DNA from: Lachnospiraceae bacterium
GTDB taxonomy: Bacteria; Bacillota; Clostridia; Lachnospirales; Lachnospiraceae
Assembly (NCBI GenBank): GCA_024697065.1
Contig: JAILGE010000024.1
Coordinates: 1 to 57,977, forward strand
DNA: 57,977 nucleotides
Direction of reading: 5' to 3'
Positions 26,677 through 36,525 of the stretch are shown here, one piece after another (the stretch's first letter is position 1; each line of letters opens with the position of its first letter). The position numbers and the translations under genes were made by a program. The notes under the pieces were generated by a model that worked only from the letters and a program-made list of their open reading frames with translations, did no database searches and was not told the origin of the DNA.

Positions 26677-27813
26677 ATGAAATATAAAGTACTTGCCACA
26701 GAAGGCAGAGCCAAAAGAGCTGAAGTGGAGACGGTTCACGGTACTATACAGACGCCTGTATTTATGAATGTCGGAACTGTGGCTGCCATAAAAGGCGCGG
26801 TTTCAACGGAAGATCTGGAACGTATAGGTACCCAGGTGGAACTGTCCAATACTTATCATCTCCATGTAAGGACCGGTGATAAGGTGATAAAGAAGCTTGG
26901 AGGTCTTCATAAATTCATGAGCTGGAACCGGCCGATACTTACTGATTCCGGCGGATTTCAGGTTTTCTCCCTGGCAGGACTCAGGAAGATCCGTGAAGAG
27001 GGTGTTACTTTTCATTCCCATATCGACGGAAGAAAGATATTCATGGGCCCCGAAGAAAGCATTCAGATCCAGTCAAATCTTGGATCCACCATAGCAATGG
27101 CTTTTGATGAGTGCCCGCCTGCTCTTGCGGAAAGAGAATATGTAATACCTTCTGTTGAGCGTACCACCAGATGGCTTGTAAGATGCAAAGCCGAGCTTGA
27201 CAGACTTAATGCGCTTGATGATACGGTTAACAGAGAACAGGTTTTATTCGGTATAAATCAGGGCGCGATCTTCGCTGATATCCGTATAGAACATGCAAAG
27301 CGTATAGTTGATATGGATCTTGACGGCTATGCCATCGGAGGTCTTGCAGTGGGAGAGTCCCATGAACAGATGTATTACATATTGGATGAGACTGTACCGT
27401 ATCTTCCGCAGGATAAGCCTGTATACCTTATGGGAGTAGGCACACCGGCCAACATTCTTGAAGGCGTTGAGAGAGGTGTGGATTTCTTTGACTGTGTATA
27501 TCCCACAAGAAACGGAAGACATGCTCATCTTTATACCAATCACGGCAAGATCAATCTGATGAACGCGAAGTATGAGACTGACGACAGTCCTATCGAAGAG
27601 GGCTGCGGATGTCCGGCATGCCAAAGGTATTCCAGAGCATATATCAGACATCTTCTCAAGGCAAAGGAAATGCTTGGAATGAGACTCTGTGTACTTCACA
27701 ATCTGTATTTTTACAATCAGATGATGAAGGAGATAAGGGATGCCATAGACTGCGGATGCTTCGCCATGTATAAGAAACATAAGCTTGCTTCCATGGAAGA
27801 AAATCTTGAATAA
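26677..27813 (+). CDS. tgt: tRNA-guanine (queuine) transglycosylase
   Basis: This 378-residue enzyme exchanges guanine at the wobble position of GUN-anticodon tRNAs for preQ1. LTDSGGFQVFSL holds the general acid/base Asp90, GVDFFDCVYPTRNGR holds the nucleophile region, and Cys310, Cys312 and Cys315 with a downstream His form the zinc site (GCGCPACQR). The tgt-yajC order, as here, is conserved in many bacteria. Confidence 0.97.
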   Translation: MKYKVLATEGRAKRAEVETVHGTIQTPVFMNVGTVAAIKGAVSTEDLERIGTQVELSNTYHLHVRTGDKVIKKLGGLHKFMSWNRPILTDSGGFQVFSLAGLRKIREEGVTFHSHIDGRKIFMGPEESIQIQSNLGSTIAMAFDECPPALAEREYVIPSVERTTRWLVRCKAELDRLNALDDTVNREQVLFGINQGAIFADIRIEHAKRIVDMDLDGYAIGGLAVGESHEQMYYILDETVPYLPQDKPVYLMGVGTPANILEGVERGVDFFDCVYPTRNGRHAHLYTNHGKINLMNAKYETDDSPIEEGCGCPACQRYSRAYIRHLLKAKEMLGMRLCVLHNLYFYNQMMKEIRDAIDCGCFAMYKKHKLASMEENLE

Positions 27814-27835
27814 ACGGTCTGTGTTGGTGTATCAT
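27806..27835 (+). promoter_or_regulatory. Putative promoter before yajC
   Basis: TTGAAT (27806-27811, overlapping the tgt stop) and TATCAT (27830-27835) are 18 bases apart. Transcription from here would include the hairpin at 27844-27886. Confidence 0.35.
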
Positions 27836-27843
27836 AGTAAAAT

Positions 27844-27886
27844 GCTGTCTTATAGGAAATGCTGATAACGGATTTCCTGTGACAGC
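27844..27886 (+). other. Two-part stem-loop in the yajC leader
   Basis: GCTGTC (27844-27849) pairs with GACAGC (27881-27886), and inside it AGGAAAT (27854-27860) pairs with ATTTCCT (27872-27878) around an 11-base loop. No T run follows, so it is not a simple terminator. It may be an RNA processing or stability element, or a leader control signal. Confidence 0.5.
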
Positions 27887-27918
27887 CGATCATATTTTAC
27901 ATTTAAGGAGATTTAAAA

Positions 27919-28329
27919 ATGGGTCTTGATTTATTACTCACAGCTACTGGCAACGGTGTTCCCGCAGGTGGAACAGGTTCTATTTTCGGTTCATACGGAA
28001 TATCCCTTGTCTTAATGATCGTTATTTTCTATTTCTTTCTGATACGTCCGCAGAAGAAGGAACAGAAGAAGATTCAGGATATGCTCAAAGAGGTTGAAGT
28101 AGGCGATGTGGTCGTTACTACAAGCGGTTTCTACGGTGTTGTTATAGATGTAACGGATGATGATGTCATAGTTGAGTTCGGAAGCAACAGAAACTGCCGT
28201 ATACCCATGAAGAAGTCTGCTATCGCCCAGGTTGAGAAGGCTGATGACGGTTCATCTTCAAGCAGTACTGTTGAAGAAAAGAAGGAAGACGAAGGTAAGA
28301 AGTCATTATTCGGTAAGAAGAAAGACTGA
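27919..28329 (+). CDS. yajC: Preprotein translocase subunit YajC
   Basis: The 136-residue protein has one membrane segment (about residues 25-45) followed by the YajC signature [13 protein letters not shown] and [14 protein letters not shown]. It is an accessory subunit of the SecDF-YajC complex that helps protein export. The C-terminal third is a Lys/Glu/Ser-rich tail longer than usual (family about 90-110 residues). secD and secF are not next to it. Confidence 0.93.
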   Translation: MGLDLLLTATGNGVPAGGTGSIFGSYGISLVLMIVIFYFFLIRPQKKEQKKIQDMLKEVEVGDVVVTTSGFYGVVIDVTDDDVIVEFGSNRNCRIPMKKSAIAQVEKADDGSSSSSTVEEKKEDEGKKSLFGKKKD

Positions 28330-28357
28330 TCGATCCCGGATTGGACGGAGGCAAAAG

Positions 28358-29443
28358 ATGGATCTTAATATTGTATGTATTCCCGGAGACGGTATCGGCC
28401 CCGAGATAGTTACGGAAGCAAAGAAGGTACTTGAAAAAGTAGGAAGTGTTTACGGACACAATATGAAATTTACGGATGTCCTTATGGGCGGAGCATCCAT
28501 AGATGTTCATGGCATACCTCTTACGGATGAGACGATAGCAACCGCAAAGGCCGCTGATGCTGTACTTATGGGTTCTATCGGAGGTGATACCAATACATCC
28601 CCCTGGTATAAGCTTCCTCCCGAAAAGAGACCGGAAGCAGGTCTGTTAAAGATAAGAAAGAGTTTAAATCTCTTTGCCAATCTCAGACCCGCGATACTTT
28701 ATCCCGAGCTAAGAGGCGCGTGCCCCCTTAAGGAAGAGATTTCCGCAAAAGGTTTTGATATGCTCATTATGAGAGAGCTTACAGGCGGACTTTATTTCGG
28801 TGAAAGAAAAACCATTGAAGAAAACGGTCAGAAGAAAGCTATCGATACACTTACTTATTCCGAATCCGAGATAAGAAGGATAGCGATCAAGGGATTTGAG
28901 ATCGCAATGAAGAGAAGGAAGAAAGTGACCAGCGTGGACAAAGCCAATGTCCTTGACTCCTCCAGACTCTGGAGAGCTATAGTCAATGAAGTGGCTAAGG
29001 ACTATCCGGAAGTTACTGTTGAGCATATGCTGGTGGATAACTGTGCTATGCAGCTTGTCCGTGATCCGTCTCAGTTTGATGTTGTACTTACCGAGAATAT
29101 GTTCGGCGATATCCTTTCGGATGAGGCATCCATGGTCACGGGATCTATCGGAATGCTTGCCAGCGCATCTCTTAATGATACAAAGTTTGGTCTTTATGAG
29201 CCCAGCCACGGTTCGGCTCCGGATATCGCAGGCAAGGATCTTGCAAATCCTATAGCAACCGTACTTTCTGCATCAATGATGTTAAGATACAGCTTTGATC
29301 TCGATAAGGAAGCTGATGCTATAGACAGGGCAGTTGATAAGGTGCTTAAGGATGGTTACCGTACAGGTGATATCATGTCTGACGGATGCACCAGAGTCGG
29401 CTGCAGACAGATGGGAGATCTTCTGGCTGAGAGAATAGGATGA
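28358..29443 (+). CDS. leuB: 3-isopropylmalate dehydrogenase
   Basis: The 361-residue enzyme oxidises 3-isopropylmalate with NAD+ in leucine synthesis. It begins [14 protein letters not shown] and carries the [16 protein letters not shown] segment, the catalytic YFGERK-type loop, [13 protein letters not shown] and LVDNCAMQL, with [11 protein letters not shown] near the end. GACGGAGG precedes the ATG at 28358, so the longer frame from 28232 that overlaps yajC was rejected. leuA and leuCD are absent here. Confidence 0.95.
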   Translation: MDLNIVCIPGDGIGPEIVTEAKKVLEKVGSVYGHNMKFTDVLMGGASIDVHGIPLTDETIATAKAADAVLMGSIGGDTNTSPWYKLPPEKRPEAGLLKIRKSLNLFANLRPAILYPELRGACPLKEEISAKGFDMLIMRELTGGLYFGERKTIEENGQKKAIDTLTYSESEIRRIAIKGFEIAMKRRKKVTSVDKANVLDSSRLWRAIVNEVAKDYPEVTVEHMLVDNCAMQLVRDPSQFDVVLTENMFGDILSDEASMVTGSIGMLASASLNDTKFGLYEPSHGSAPDIAGKDLANPIATVLSASMMLRYSFDLDKEADAIDRAVDKVLKDGYRTGDIMSDGCTRVGCRQMGDLLAERIG

Positions 29444-29500
29444 AGCGATGGATTTATAAATGATCTAAAGCAGTACCGGAAAGCTAAAGATCATCATGAG

Positions 29501-29526
29501 ATCGGGAACACGTGGGAGCTCCCGAT
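29501..29526 (+). other. Hairpin in the ilvD leader
   Basis: ATCGGGA (29501-29507) can pair with TCCCGAT (29520-29526), while the palindrome GGGAGCTCCC (29514-29523) offers an alternative fold. No long T run follows and there is no T-box core. The leuB-ilvD gap (29444-29565) holds no gene. Confidence 0.35.
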
Positions 29527-29565
29527 TGTATAAAAACTAAAACAAATATTTCAGGAGGCAGCAAC

Positions 29566-31236
29566 ATGAAAAGTGATTCAGTACTCAGAGGTTTGCAGCA
29601 GGCTCCTCACAGGAGTCTTTTCAATGCTCTCGGATTTACTCCCGAAGAGCGTAAAAAACCGTTGATCGGTATTATTTCGTCCCAGAGTGAGATCATTCCG
29701 GGACACGTGAATATTGATAAGATCGCTGATGCTGTTAAGCTTGGTGTTGCCGAAGCAGGCGGAATGCCTGTTGTTATGCCTGCCATAGCTGTATGTGACG
29801 GTATCGCCATGGGGCATGTCGGAATGAAGTATTCTCTTGTTACCAGGGATCTTATCGCAGATTCCACAGAGTGTCTTCTCAGAGCTCACGGTTTCGATGC
29901 TGTTGTAATGATCCCCAACTGTGACAAGAATGTACCGGGACTTCTGATGGCTGCGGCCAGAGTTAATATCCCGACTGTATTTGTTTCAGGCGGCCCTATG
30001 ATGGCAGGACATGTTGATGGCAGAAAGCGTTCGCTTTCTTCCATGTTCGAAGCTGTAGGCTCCGTTGCTGCCGGCACTATGACAGAAGAGAAGCTTGCGG
30101 AATACGAAGAAAAGGTTTGCCCTACCTGCGGTTCCTGCTCCGGAATGTATACAGCCAATTCAATGAATTGTCTCACCGAAGCTATCGGTATGGGACTTGG
30201 CGGAAACGGCACGATCCCTGCTGTTTATTCCGCTCGTATCCGTCTTGCGAAGACAGCCGGTTATAAGGTTATGGAGCTCCTTGAGAAGAATATCTGTCCC
30301 AGGGATATCCTGACTAAGGATGCGTTCATGAACGCACTTGCTGTTGATATGGCGCTTGGATGCTCCACAAATACAATGCTTCATATCCCTGCGATTGCAC
30401 ATGAAGCAGGTATTGAGATCAATATGGAGATCGCAAATGAGGTTTCTGCGAAAACTCCGAATCTCTGTCATCTTGCTCCTGCTGGTCCTACATATATGGA
30501 AGACCTTAACGAGGCCGGCGGAGTATATGCAGTAATGCATGAGCTTGACAAGAAGGGACTTCTTAAGACAGATCTCATCACTGTTACGGGCAAGACTGTA
30601 GCGGAGAATATCAAAAATGCAGAGAACAGGGATCCTGAAGTTATCCGTCCTATTGATAATCCTTACATGCCAAACGGCGGTATTGCAGTGCTTAAGGGTA
30701 ATCTTGCTCCCGATACGGGTATCGTTAAGAGAAGCGCAGTTGTTCCCGAGATGATGGTTCACGAAGGACCTGCAAGAGTATTTGACTGTGAAGAAGATGC
30801 CATCGCTGCAATCCTTGGCGGCAAGATCGTTTCAGGTGATGTTGTGGTAATAAGATACGAGGGACCTAAGGGCGGCCCGGGAATGAGAGAGATGCTCAAT
30901 CCTACATCTGCGATTGCGGGTATGGGACTCGGTTCTTCGGTTGCTCTTATCACTGATGGCCGATTCTCCGGTGCATCCAGAGGAGCTTCCATCGGACATG
31001 TTTCACCGGAAGCTGCAGTTGGCGGTCCCATTGCATTCGTAAAGGAAGGGGATACGATCCTTATTGATATTCCTGCCAACAAACTCGAGGTCAAGATCTC
31101 CGATGAGGAAATGGCTAAGCGTAAAGCTGAGTGGAAGCCTGTTGTCAAGGAAGTGACCGGATATCTTGCAAGATACCGCGAGCTTGTTACATCAGGTAAT
31201 ACCGGAGCTGTACTTCGCATACCGGGCAAAGATTGA
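29566..31236 (+). CDS. ilvD: Dihydroxy-acid dehydratase
   Basis: The 556-residue Fe-S enzyme dehydrates dihydroxy acids in valine, isoleucine and leucine synthesis. Cluster ligands are seen as Cys119 (PNCDKN) and Cys185/Cys191 within [16 protein letters not shown]. The C-terminal [19 protein letters not shown] motif is intact. CAGGAGGC precedes the ATG at 29566, favoured over an upstream ATG at 29512 that lies inside the leader. ilvB follows after 27 bases. Confidence 0.96.
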   Translation: MKSDSVLRGLQQAPHRSLFNALGFTPEERKKPLIGIISSQSEIIPGHVNIDKIADAVKLGVAEAGGMPVVMPAIAVCDGIAMGHVGMKYSLVTRDLIADSTECLLRAHGFDAVVMIPNCDKNVPGLLMAAARVNIPTVFVSGGPMMAGHVDGRKRSLSSMFEAVGSVAAGTMTEEKLAEYEEKVCPTCGSCSGMYTANSMNCLTEAIGMGLGGNGTIPAVYSARIRLAKTAGYKVMELLEKNICPRDILTKDAFMNALAVDMALGCSTNTMLHIPAIAHEAGIEINMEIANEVSAKTPNLCHLAPAGPTYMEDLNEAGGVYAVMHELDKKGLLKTDLITVTGKTVAENIKNAENRDPEVIRPIDNPYMPNGGIAVLKGNLAPDTGIVKRSAVVPEMMVHEGPARVFDCEEDAIAAILGGKIVSGDVVVIRYEGPKGGPGMREMLNPTSAIAGMGLGSSVALITDGRFSGASRGASIGHVSPEAAVGGPIAFVKEGDTILIDIPANKLEVKISDEEMAKRKAEWKPVVKEVTGYLARYRELVTSGNTGAVLRIPGKD

Positions 31237-31263
31237 TCATATAAATGTCAGAGGTGAATGGAT

Positions 31264-32967
31264 ATGCCCAGAGCAAAGAAAACTGAGACCAGGATTCTTA
31301 CAGGTTCTCAGATCGTAATAGAATGTCTTAAGGAGCAGGGTGTGGATACCGTATTCGGTTATCCCGGAGGCTCTATCCTGAATATTTATGATGAACTCTA
31401 TAAGCATTCGGACGAGATAAATCATATTCTTACAAGTCATGAACAGGGAGCTGCGCATGCAGCTGATGGCTATGCGAGAGCCACCGGAAAAGTCGGAGTA
31501 TGTATGGCTACCAGCGGACCCGGTGCCACAAACCTTGTTACCGGCATCGCTACAGCATATATGGACAGCGTCCCCCTGGTTGCTATCACGGCAAATGTAA
31601 CTCTTCCCTGGCTTGGAAAAGACACATTCCAGGAGGTTGATATTGCGGGTATCACAATGCCCATCACAAAGCACGGCTTTATCGTTAAGGATGTAACAAC
31701 ACTTGCCGATATCCTGCGCAGAGCTTTTGCCATCGCAAAAAGCGGCAGACCCGGCCCTGTACTTGTAGATATCACCAAGGATGTAACTGCTGCAAGCTGT
31801 GAATATACACCGGCAAAGCCGTATCTCCTTGAGCAGGCAAAAACTTATGATGATTCCGATATAAAGAGTGCACTTGAACTTATAAAGAATGCAACCAAAC
31901 CTCTCATTTATGTCGGTGGCGGTGCCGTTATCAGCGGAGCTGATAAAGAACTTGCTGCTTTTGCGACAATTATAGATGCGCCCGTATGCGGATCTCTTAT
32001 GAGCAAGGGCTCTTTTGATGAGACGGATGCAAGATATACCGGCATGATAGGTATGCATGGTTCAAAGACAACTAATATTGCAGTTTGTGAATGTGATCTG
32101 CTGATATCACTGGGTGCTCGCTTCTCGGATCGTGTTGTTTCCGATCCCAAGATCTTCGCTTCTCAGGCAAAGGTCCTTCATATCGATATCGACCCTGCCG
32201 AGATCAATAAAAACATCAAAGTAACTTCTTCTGTTGTGGGTGATCTTAAGGAAGTATTGTCTATACTCAATAAGAAACTCACCACCGGAAAGAAGATAAC
32301 TCATACCGGGTGGATGAAGCATATCGCTCAGATGAAGAAGGATATGCCTCTTTCCTACGACAAGAGCCAGCTTACATGTCCCTATGTGATAGAAGAGCTT
32401 TACAAGGCTACCAAGGGCGAAGCTATCATTACCACAGACGTGGGACAGCACCAGATGTGGGCTGCTGAATATTATAAATATACCAAGCCCCGTACATTCC
32501 TTACATCCGGAGGACTCGGGACCATGGGTTACGGCCTTGGAGCATGTATCGGTGCCAAGGTTGGATGCCCGGATAAAAAGGTCATCAATATCGCAGGCGA
32601 CGGGTGCTTCAGAATGAACATGAACGAGCTGGCAACAGCTTCGAGATACAAGCTTCCCATTATCGAGGTTATCATCAACAATCAGGTTCTGGGAATGGTG
32701 CGTCAGTGGCAGACTCTTTTTTACGGAAAGAGATATTCACAGACAATACTTGAAGATGCAGTTGATTATGTTAAAGTTGCCGAAGCTCTCGGCTGCGAAG
32801 CTGTAAGGGTCACAAAGAAGGAAGAAGTCGGACCCGCCATCAGGCGTGCGTTAAAAGCAAAGGGGCCTTTCGTTCTGGATGTGGTGATCGAGAAGGATGA
32901 CAAGGTATTCCCCATGGTACCCGGGGGCAAACCGCTTGATACAGCTTTTGACGCAGGAGATATGTAA
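31264..32967 (+). CDS. ilvB: Acetolactate synthase large subunit
   Basis: This 567-residue thiamine diphosphate enzyme makes acetolactate from pyruvate. Glu60 in SHEQGAAHAADGYAR activates the cofactor; AGDGCFRMNMNEL (Asp446) and the later Asn residues bind its diphosphate through magnesium. The FAD region and the C-terminal VPGGKPL are typical of the biosynthetic large subunit. AGAGGTGA gives better spacing to ATG 31264 than to 31258. No small subunit (ilvN/ilvH) gene follows; it must lie elsewhere. Confidence 0.95.
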   Translation: MPRAKKTETRILTGSQIVIECLKEQGVDTVFGYPGGSILNIYDELYKHSDEINHILTSHEQGAAHAADGYARATGKVGVCMATSGPGATNLVTGIATAYMDSVPLVAITANVTLPWLGKDTFQEVDIAGITMPITKHGFIVKDVTTLADILRRAFAIAKSGRPGPVLVDITKDVTAASCEYTPAKPYLLEQAKTYDDSDIKSALELIKNATKPLIYVGGGAVISGADKELAAFATIIDAPVCGSLMSKGSFDETDARYTGMIGMHGSKTTNIAVCECDLLISLGARFSDRVVSDPKIFASQAKVLHIDIDPAEINKNIKVTSSVVGDLKEVLSILNKKLTTGKKITHTGWMKHIAQMKKDMPLSYDKSQLTCPYVIEELYKATKGEAIITTDVGQHQMWAAEYYKYTKPRTFLTSGGLGTMGYGLGACIGAKVGCPDKKVINIAGDGCFRMNMNELATASRYKLPIIEVIINNQVLGMVRQWQTLFYGKRYSQTILEDAVDYVKVAEALGCEAVRVTKKEEVGPAIRRALKAKGPFVLDVVIEKDDKVFPMVPGGKPLDTAFDAGDM

Positions 32968-33008
32968 AAACAACACTTGACTACAAACGGTTTTTAGTAG
33001 TAAACTTG

Positions 33009-33072
33009 TTTAAATCTTTAAACAATTTTTGTACAATTTTCAGTAATGTAATGCTGTTTTAAAGTAAAACAG
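33009..33072 (+). promoter_or_regulatory. serC promoter region and leader hairpin
   Basis: TTTAAA (33009-33014) and TATA-like TACAAT (33032-33037) are 17 bases apart; the second is preceded by TTG. Downstream, CTGTTTTA (33054-33061) pairs with TAAAACAG (33065-33072) around a 3-base loop. The assignment is by inspection; the -35 is weak. Confidence 0.35.
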
Positions 33073-33114
33073 ACATTTCATATATCACAAGCTATCCATA
33101 AGGAGGAAAATGAA

Positions 33115-34197
33115 GTGAGCAGAGTGTACAATTTCTCAGCAGGACCCGCTGTACTGCCGGAGGAAGTATTAAGAGAAGCAGCTGACGAGATGATGGATTA
33201 CCGCGGATGCGGTATGTCGGTCATGGAGATGAGTCATAGATCCAAGGTTTATGATGAGATCATTAAGACCGCGGAAGCTGATTTCCGTTCACTCCTGGGA
33301 GTACCTGACAACTATAAGGTGCTTTTCTTACAGGGTGGTGCACATCTTCAGTTTGCTGCCATCCCCATGAACCTTATGAAAAATAAGGTGGCTGATTACA
33401 TCGTAACCGGTCAGTGGGCAAAGAAGGCATGGAAAGAGGCTAGTCTTTACGGAACAGCCAACAAGATCGCTTCTTCCGAAGATAAGATGTTCTCATATAT
33501 CCCTGACTGCTCAGATCTTCCGATCTCTCCTGATGCTGATTATGTATATATCTGCGAGAACAATACTATTTACGGAACAAAGTTCAAGACTCTTCCCAAT
33601 ACAAAGGGCAAGACACTTGTATCTGATGTATCTTCATGCTTCCTGTCAGAGCCCATGGATGTAACAAAGTATGGCCTCGTATACGGCGGCGTACAGAAGA
33701 ATATCGGACCTGCCGGTGTTGTTATAGTAGTTGTAAGAGAAGACCTCATCACAGATGACTGCCTTCCCGGAACACCTACCATTATGAAGTATAAGACTCA
33801 GGCTGATGCCGATTCACTTTACAATACACCTCCCTGCTACGGTATCTACATCTGCGGTAAGGTATTCAAGTGGATCCAGAAGATGGGCGGACTTGATGCA
33901 ATGAAGCAGATCAATGAGGAGAAGGCTAAAGTCCTTTATGACTTCCTTGATGAGTCTTCAATGTTCAAGGGTACAGTAAGAAGAGAAGACAGATCTCTCA
34001 TGAACGTTCCTTTCATAACAGACAGCGAAGAGCTTAATGCAAAGTTCATTGCAGAGTCTAAGGCTGCAGGTTTCGAGAACCTTAAAGGTCACAGATCTGT
34101 TGGCGGTATGCGTGCTTCTATCTACAACGCTATGCCTATCGAAGGTGTTAAGGCTCTTGTAGATTTCATGAAGAAGTTCGAGCTTGAAAATAAATAA
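33115..34197 (+). CDS. serC: Phosphoserine aminotransferase
   Basis: The 360-residue PLP enzyme converts 3-phosphohydroxypyruvate and glutamate to phosphoserine. It starts at GTG with VYNFSAGPAVLPEEVL; the PLP lysine is Lys195 in GGVQKNIGPAGV, and the C-terminal GHRSVGGMRASIYNAMP is diagnostic. AAGGAGGA precedes the start. An ATG-AAG-TGA triplet set (33110-33118) overlaps the GTG. It forms an operon with serA 23 bases downstream. Confidence 0.97.
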   Translation: MSRVYNFSAGPAVLPEEVLREAADEMMDYRGCGMSVMEMSHRSKVYDEIIKTAEADFRSLLGVPDNYKVLFLQGGAHLQFAAIPMNLMKNKVADYIVTGQWAKKAWKEASLYGTANKIASSEDKMFSYIPDCSDLPISPDADYVYICENNTIYGTKFKTLPNTKGKTLVSDVSSCFLSEPMDVTKYGLVYGGVQKNIGPAGVVIVVVREDLITDDCLPGTPTIMKYKTQADADSLYNTPPCYGIYICGKVFKWIQKMGGLDAMKQINEEKAKVLYDFLDESSMFKGTVRREDRSLMNVPFITDSEELNAKFIAESKAAGFENLKGHRSVGGMRASIYNAMPIEGVKALVDFMKKFELENK

Positions 34198-34220
34198 CAG
34201 AAAGGCTAGGTGTCAATCAA

Positions 34221-35387
34221 ATGGCTTATAAATATCATTGCTTAAATCCCATCGCGCAAATCGGTCTTGACGGCTTCAGCGCCGATTACAGCAAGACTGA
34301 GGATGTGAACGAAGCAGAGGCGATCCTTGTAAGAAGTGCGGCAATGCACGATATGGATCTTCCTTCAGATCTTCTCGCTGTTGCACGTGCAGGTGCAGGT
34401 GTAAACAACATTCCTCTTGATAAGTGTGCTGAAAAGGGTATCGTAGTTTTCAATACACCCGGTGCAAATGCAAATGCCGTTAAGGAGCTTGTTCTTGCAG
34501 GTATGCTCATTGCTTCCCGTGATATCGTTGGCGGTATCGAATGGGTAAGATCCGATGCGGATGACGAGAATCTTGCAAAGGCTGCCGAGAAGGAGAAGAA
34601 GAAGTTCGCGGGAACAGAGATCCTTGGAAAGAAGCTCGGTATCATCGGTCTCGGTGCTATAGGTGTTAAGGTTGCAAATGCTGCCATTGCTCTTGGCATG
34701 GAAGTTTACGGATATGATCCTTATCTTTCCGTTAAGGCTGCATGGGGACTTAATTCCAATGTTCATCATGTATCTGATGTTAACGACATCTACAAGCTCT
34801 GCGATTATATCACCATCCATGTTCCTCTTCTTGATTCCACAAAGGAAATGATCAACAAGGATGCCATCGCACAGATGAAGGACGGCGTTATCATCCTCAA
34901 TTTCGCACGTGACCTTCTTGCTGATGAGAATGCTGTTCTTGACGGTATCGCAGCAGGAAAGATCCGCAAATATGTATCTGACTTTGCTAATCCTACAACA
35001 GCAGGTAAGGATGGAGTTATCCTTCTTCCTCACCTTGGAGCATCTACTGCTGAGGCAGAAGACAACTGTGCTGTTATGGCTGTTGAAGAAGTTCGTAACT
35101 TCATTGAGAACGGTAATATCATCAATTCCGTTAACTATCCCAATGTTGATTCCGGAGTTTGCCAGACAGCTGCACGTATCACTATCTGCCACAAGAATGT
35201 AGCAAATATGATCACAAAGTTCACAGGTATCTTCGGTGAGCTCGGCATTAATATCTCCAACATGGTAAACAAGTCCAAGGGAGATTTTGCTTACACTCTC
35301 ATCGATGCTGATTCTGCTGCAACAGATGATATCGTTAAAAAGCTCAATGCCATAGACGATGTTATCCGTGTTCGCGTGATCAAGTGA
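34221..35387 (+). CDS. serA: D-3-phosphoglycerate dehydrogenase
   Basis: The 388-residue enzyme performs the first step of serine synthesis from 3-phosphoglycerate. Features are VARAGAGVNNIPLD, the NAD-binding GLGAIG (143-148 region), VNFARDLLADENAV and a C-terminal ACT domain (about 320-388) that could bind serine. It lacks the intervening domain of longer SerA proteins. serC-serA order gives the first two steps in one transcript; serB is not here. A terminator follows. Confidence 0.95.
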   Translation: MAYKYHCLNPIAQIGLDGFSADYSKTEDVNEAEAILVRSAAMHDMDLPSDLLAVARAGAGVNNIPLDKCAEKGIVVFNTPGANANAVKELVLAGMLIASRDIVGGIEWVRSDADDENLAKAAEKEKKKFAGTEILGKKLGIIGLGAIGVKVANAAIALGMEVYGYDPYLSVKAAWGLNSNVHHVSDVNDIYKLCDYITIHVPLLDSTKEMINKDAIAQMKDGVIILNFARDLLADENAVLDGIAAGKIRKYVSDFANPTTAGKDGVILLPHLGASTAEAEDNCAVMAVEEVRNFIENGNIINSVNYPNVDSGVCQTAARITICHKNVANMITKFTGIFGELGINISNMVNKSKGDFAYTLIDADSAATDDIVKKLNAIDDVIRVRVIK

Positions 35388-35406
35388 TTCTGACAAGATA
35401 TTATTT

Positions 35407-35436
35407 AAAAGGCTGCCCATTCGGGCAGCCTTTTTT
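35407..35436 (+). terminator. Rho-independent terminator of serC-serA
   Basis: AAAAGGCTGCCC (35407-35418) pairs with GGGCAGCCTTTT (35423-35434) around ATTC, followed by further T residues. Confidence 0.95.
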
Positions 35437-35458
35437 GCACGAGTCGCCGGCTAAAGTA

Positions 35459-36168
35459 TCGCCGGCCAAAGTCCTGTATATGTTACCTTTCTTAATCACG
35501 CGCAAGCGGGCGCTCACACCGCTGGAAGTGAGCTTGCAAGTCGCCGGCCACAGTCCTGCATATGTTACCTTTCTTAATCACTCGCAAGCGGGCGCTCACA
35601 CCGCTGGAAGTGAGCTTGCAAGTCGCCGGTCAAAGTCCTGCATATGTTACCTTTCTTAATCACTCGCAAGTGGGCGCTCACACCGCTGGAAGCAGAGCTT
35701 CCATGCGCTGCTCGCAGGGAATGACTTATTAAAGTGATTAGCCGCAGCTCGTGATACGAAATGTAAGCATATGCATGCCTTTGCCGGGGCAAAGTGTATC
35801 GCCCGATAAGGCGTCGCACATGCATAATATATCGATCGTTTGCTGATAAGAGGCAGACTGCAAGCATGCGTTGTTGCAAGTCGTCGGCCAAAGTCCTGCA
35901 TATGTTACCTTTCTTAATCACTCGCAAGTGGGCGCTCACACCGCTGGAAGTGAGCTTGCAAGTCGCCGGTCAAAGTCCTGCATATGTTACCTTTCTTAAT
36001 CACTCGCAAGCGGGCGCTCACACCGCTGGAAGCAGAGCTTCCATGCGCTGCTCGCAGGGGATGGCTTATTAAAGTGATTAGCCGCAGCTCGTGATACGAA
36101 ATGTAAGCATATGCATGCCTTTGCCGGGGCGGAGTGTATCGCCCGATAAGGCGTTGCACATGCATAAT
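35459..36168. repeat. 82-bp tandem repeats within a 340-bp duplicated block
   Basis: Five copies of an 82-bp unit (first base of TCGYCGG at 35459, 35541, 35623, 35881, 35963) share CATATGTTACCTTTCTTAAT and a hairpin in which GCTCAC pairs with GTGAGC around ACCGCTGGAA, with GCAA/TTGC outside. Copies 3 and 5 continue into a further shared segment, so 35623-35828 recurs at 35963-36168 with a few mismatches. The repeat is more G+C-rich than its surroundings. The 82-bp period is not a multiple of three, and the frames it contains on the reverse strand (with VIKKGNICRTL) are by-products. I see no gene. Confidence 0.9.
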
Positions 36169-36169
36169 T

Positions 36170-36525
36170 TATTGATCTTTTTCCTGTAATAGCATATTGG
36201 AAAATATGTGATCCTAGGCGGGTATTTGTCGGAACGCAAAACATCGTAAAATAGGGTGTTTCTTTGTTGGGGGTAATGATCTATTTGTCGTGATAGATTG
36301 TCATGTGTAGAAGGCATGCTTGTAAAATATACAGCCACCTTCACATCGATGATCAAGTGAAAACAGAGATCTTAAACGTCAGTCAAACCGTGATAAAATG
36401 AGTGAATTATACAGTGTTTTAGGATATAATAAAGTGGTATGTGGTGTGGATTTCGCACCATAAAAAAATCATGATCGAATGGGGAGGATTCGCGCTTAGC
36501 GGTCCTAATTTACGGAGGTAAAACA
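36170..36525 (+). other. Intergenic region before the DUF1015 gene
   Basis: No gene is supported in these 356 bases. TATAAT at 36425-36430 (without a good -35) may start transcription toward 36526. A small hairpin, AGGA-TT-CGC paired with GCG-G-TCCT (about 36486-36507), lies in the leader before the ribosome binding site ACGGAGG. Confidence 0.5.

Noticed and set aside
27814-27918. preQ1 riboswitch linked to tgt
   Set aside because: The element is downstream of tgt, before yajC, and lacks the short H-type pseudoknot pattern.
28232-28357. Upstream start of leuB overlapping yajC
   Set aside because: The residues are an out-of-frame reading of the yajC tail; the family start with a ribosome binding site is at 28358.
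34365-35420. Long reverse-strand frame opposite serA
   Set aside because: It mirrors the codon structure of serA, is Cys/Ile/Asn-rich without any domain, and has no ribosome binding site.
35459-36168. CRISPR array
   Set aside because: The units are 82 bp, directly abutting, without unique spacers, and no cas genes are present.
35574-36244. Reverse-strand reading frames sharing VIKKGNICRTL
   Set aside because: The 82-bp period breaks the frame at each unit, there are no ribosome binding sites, and similarity only reflects the DNA repeat.
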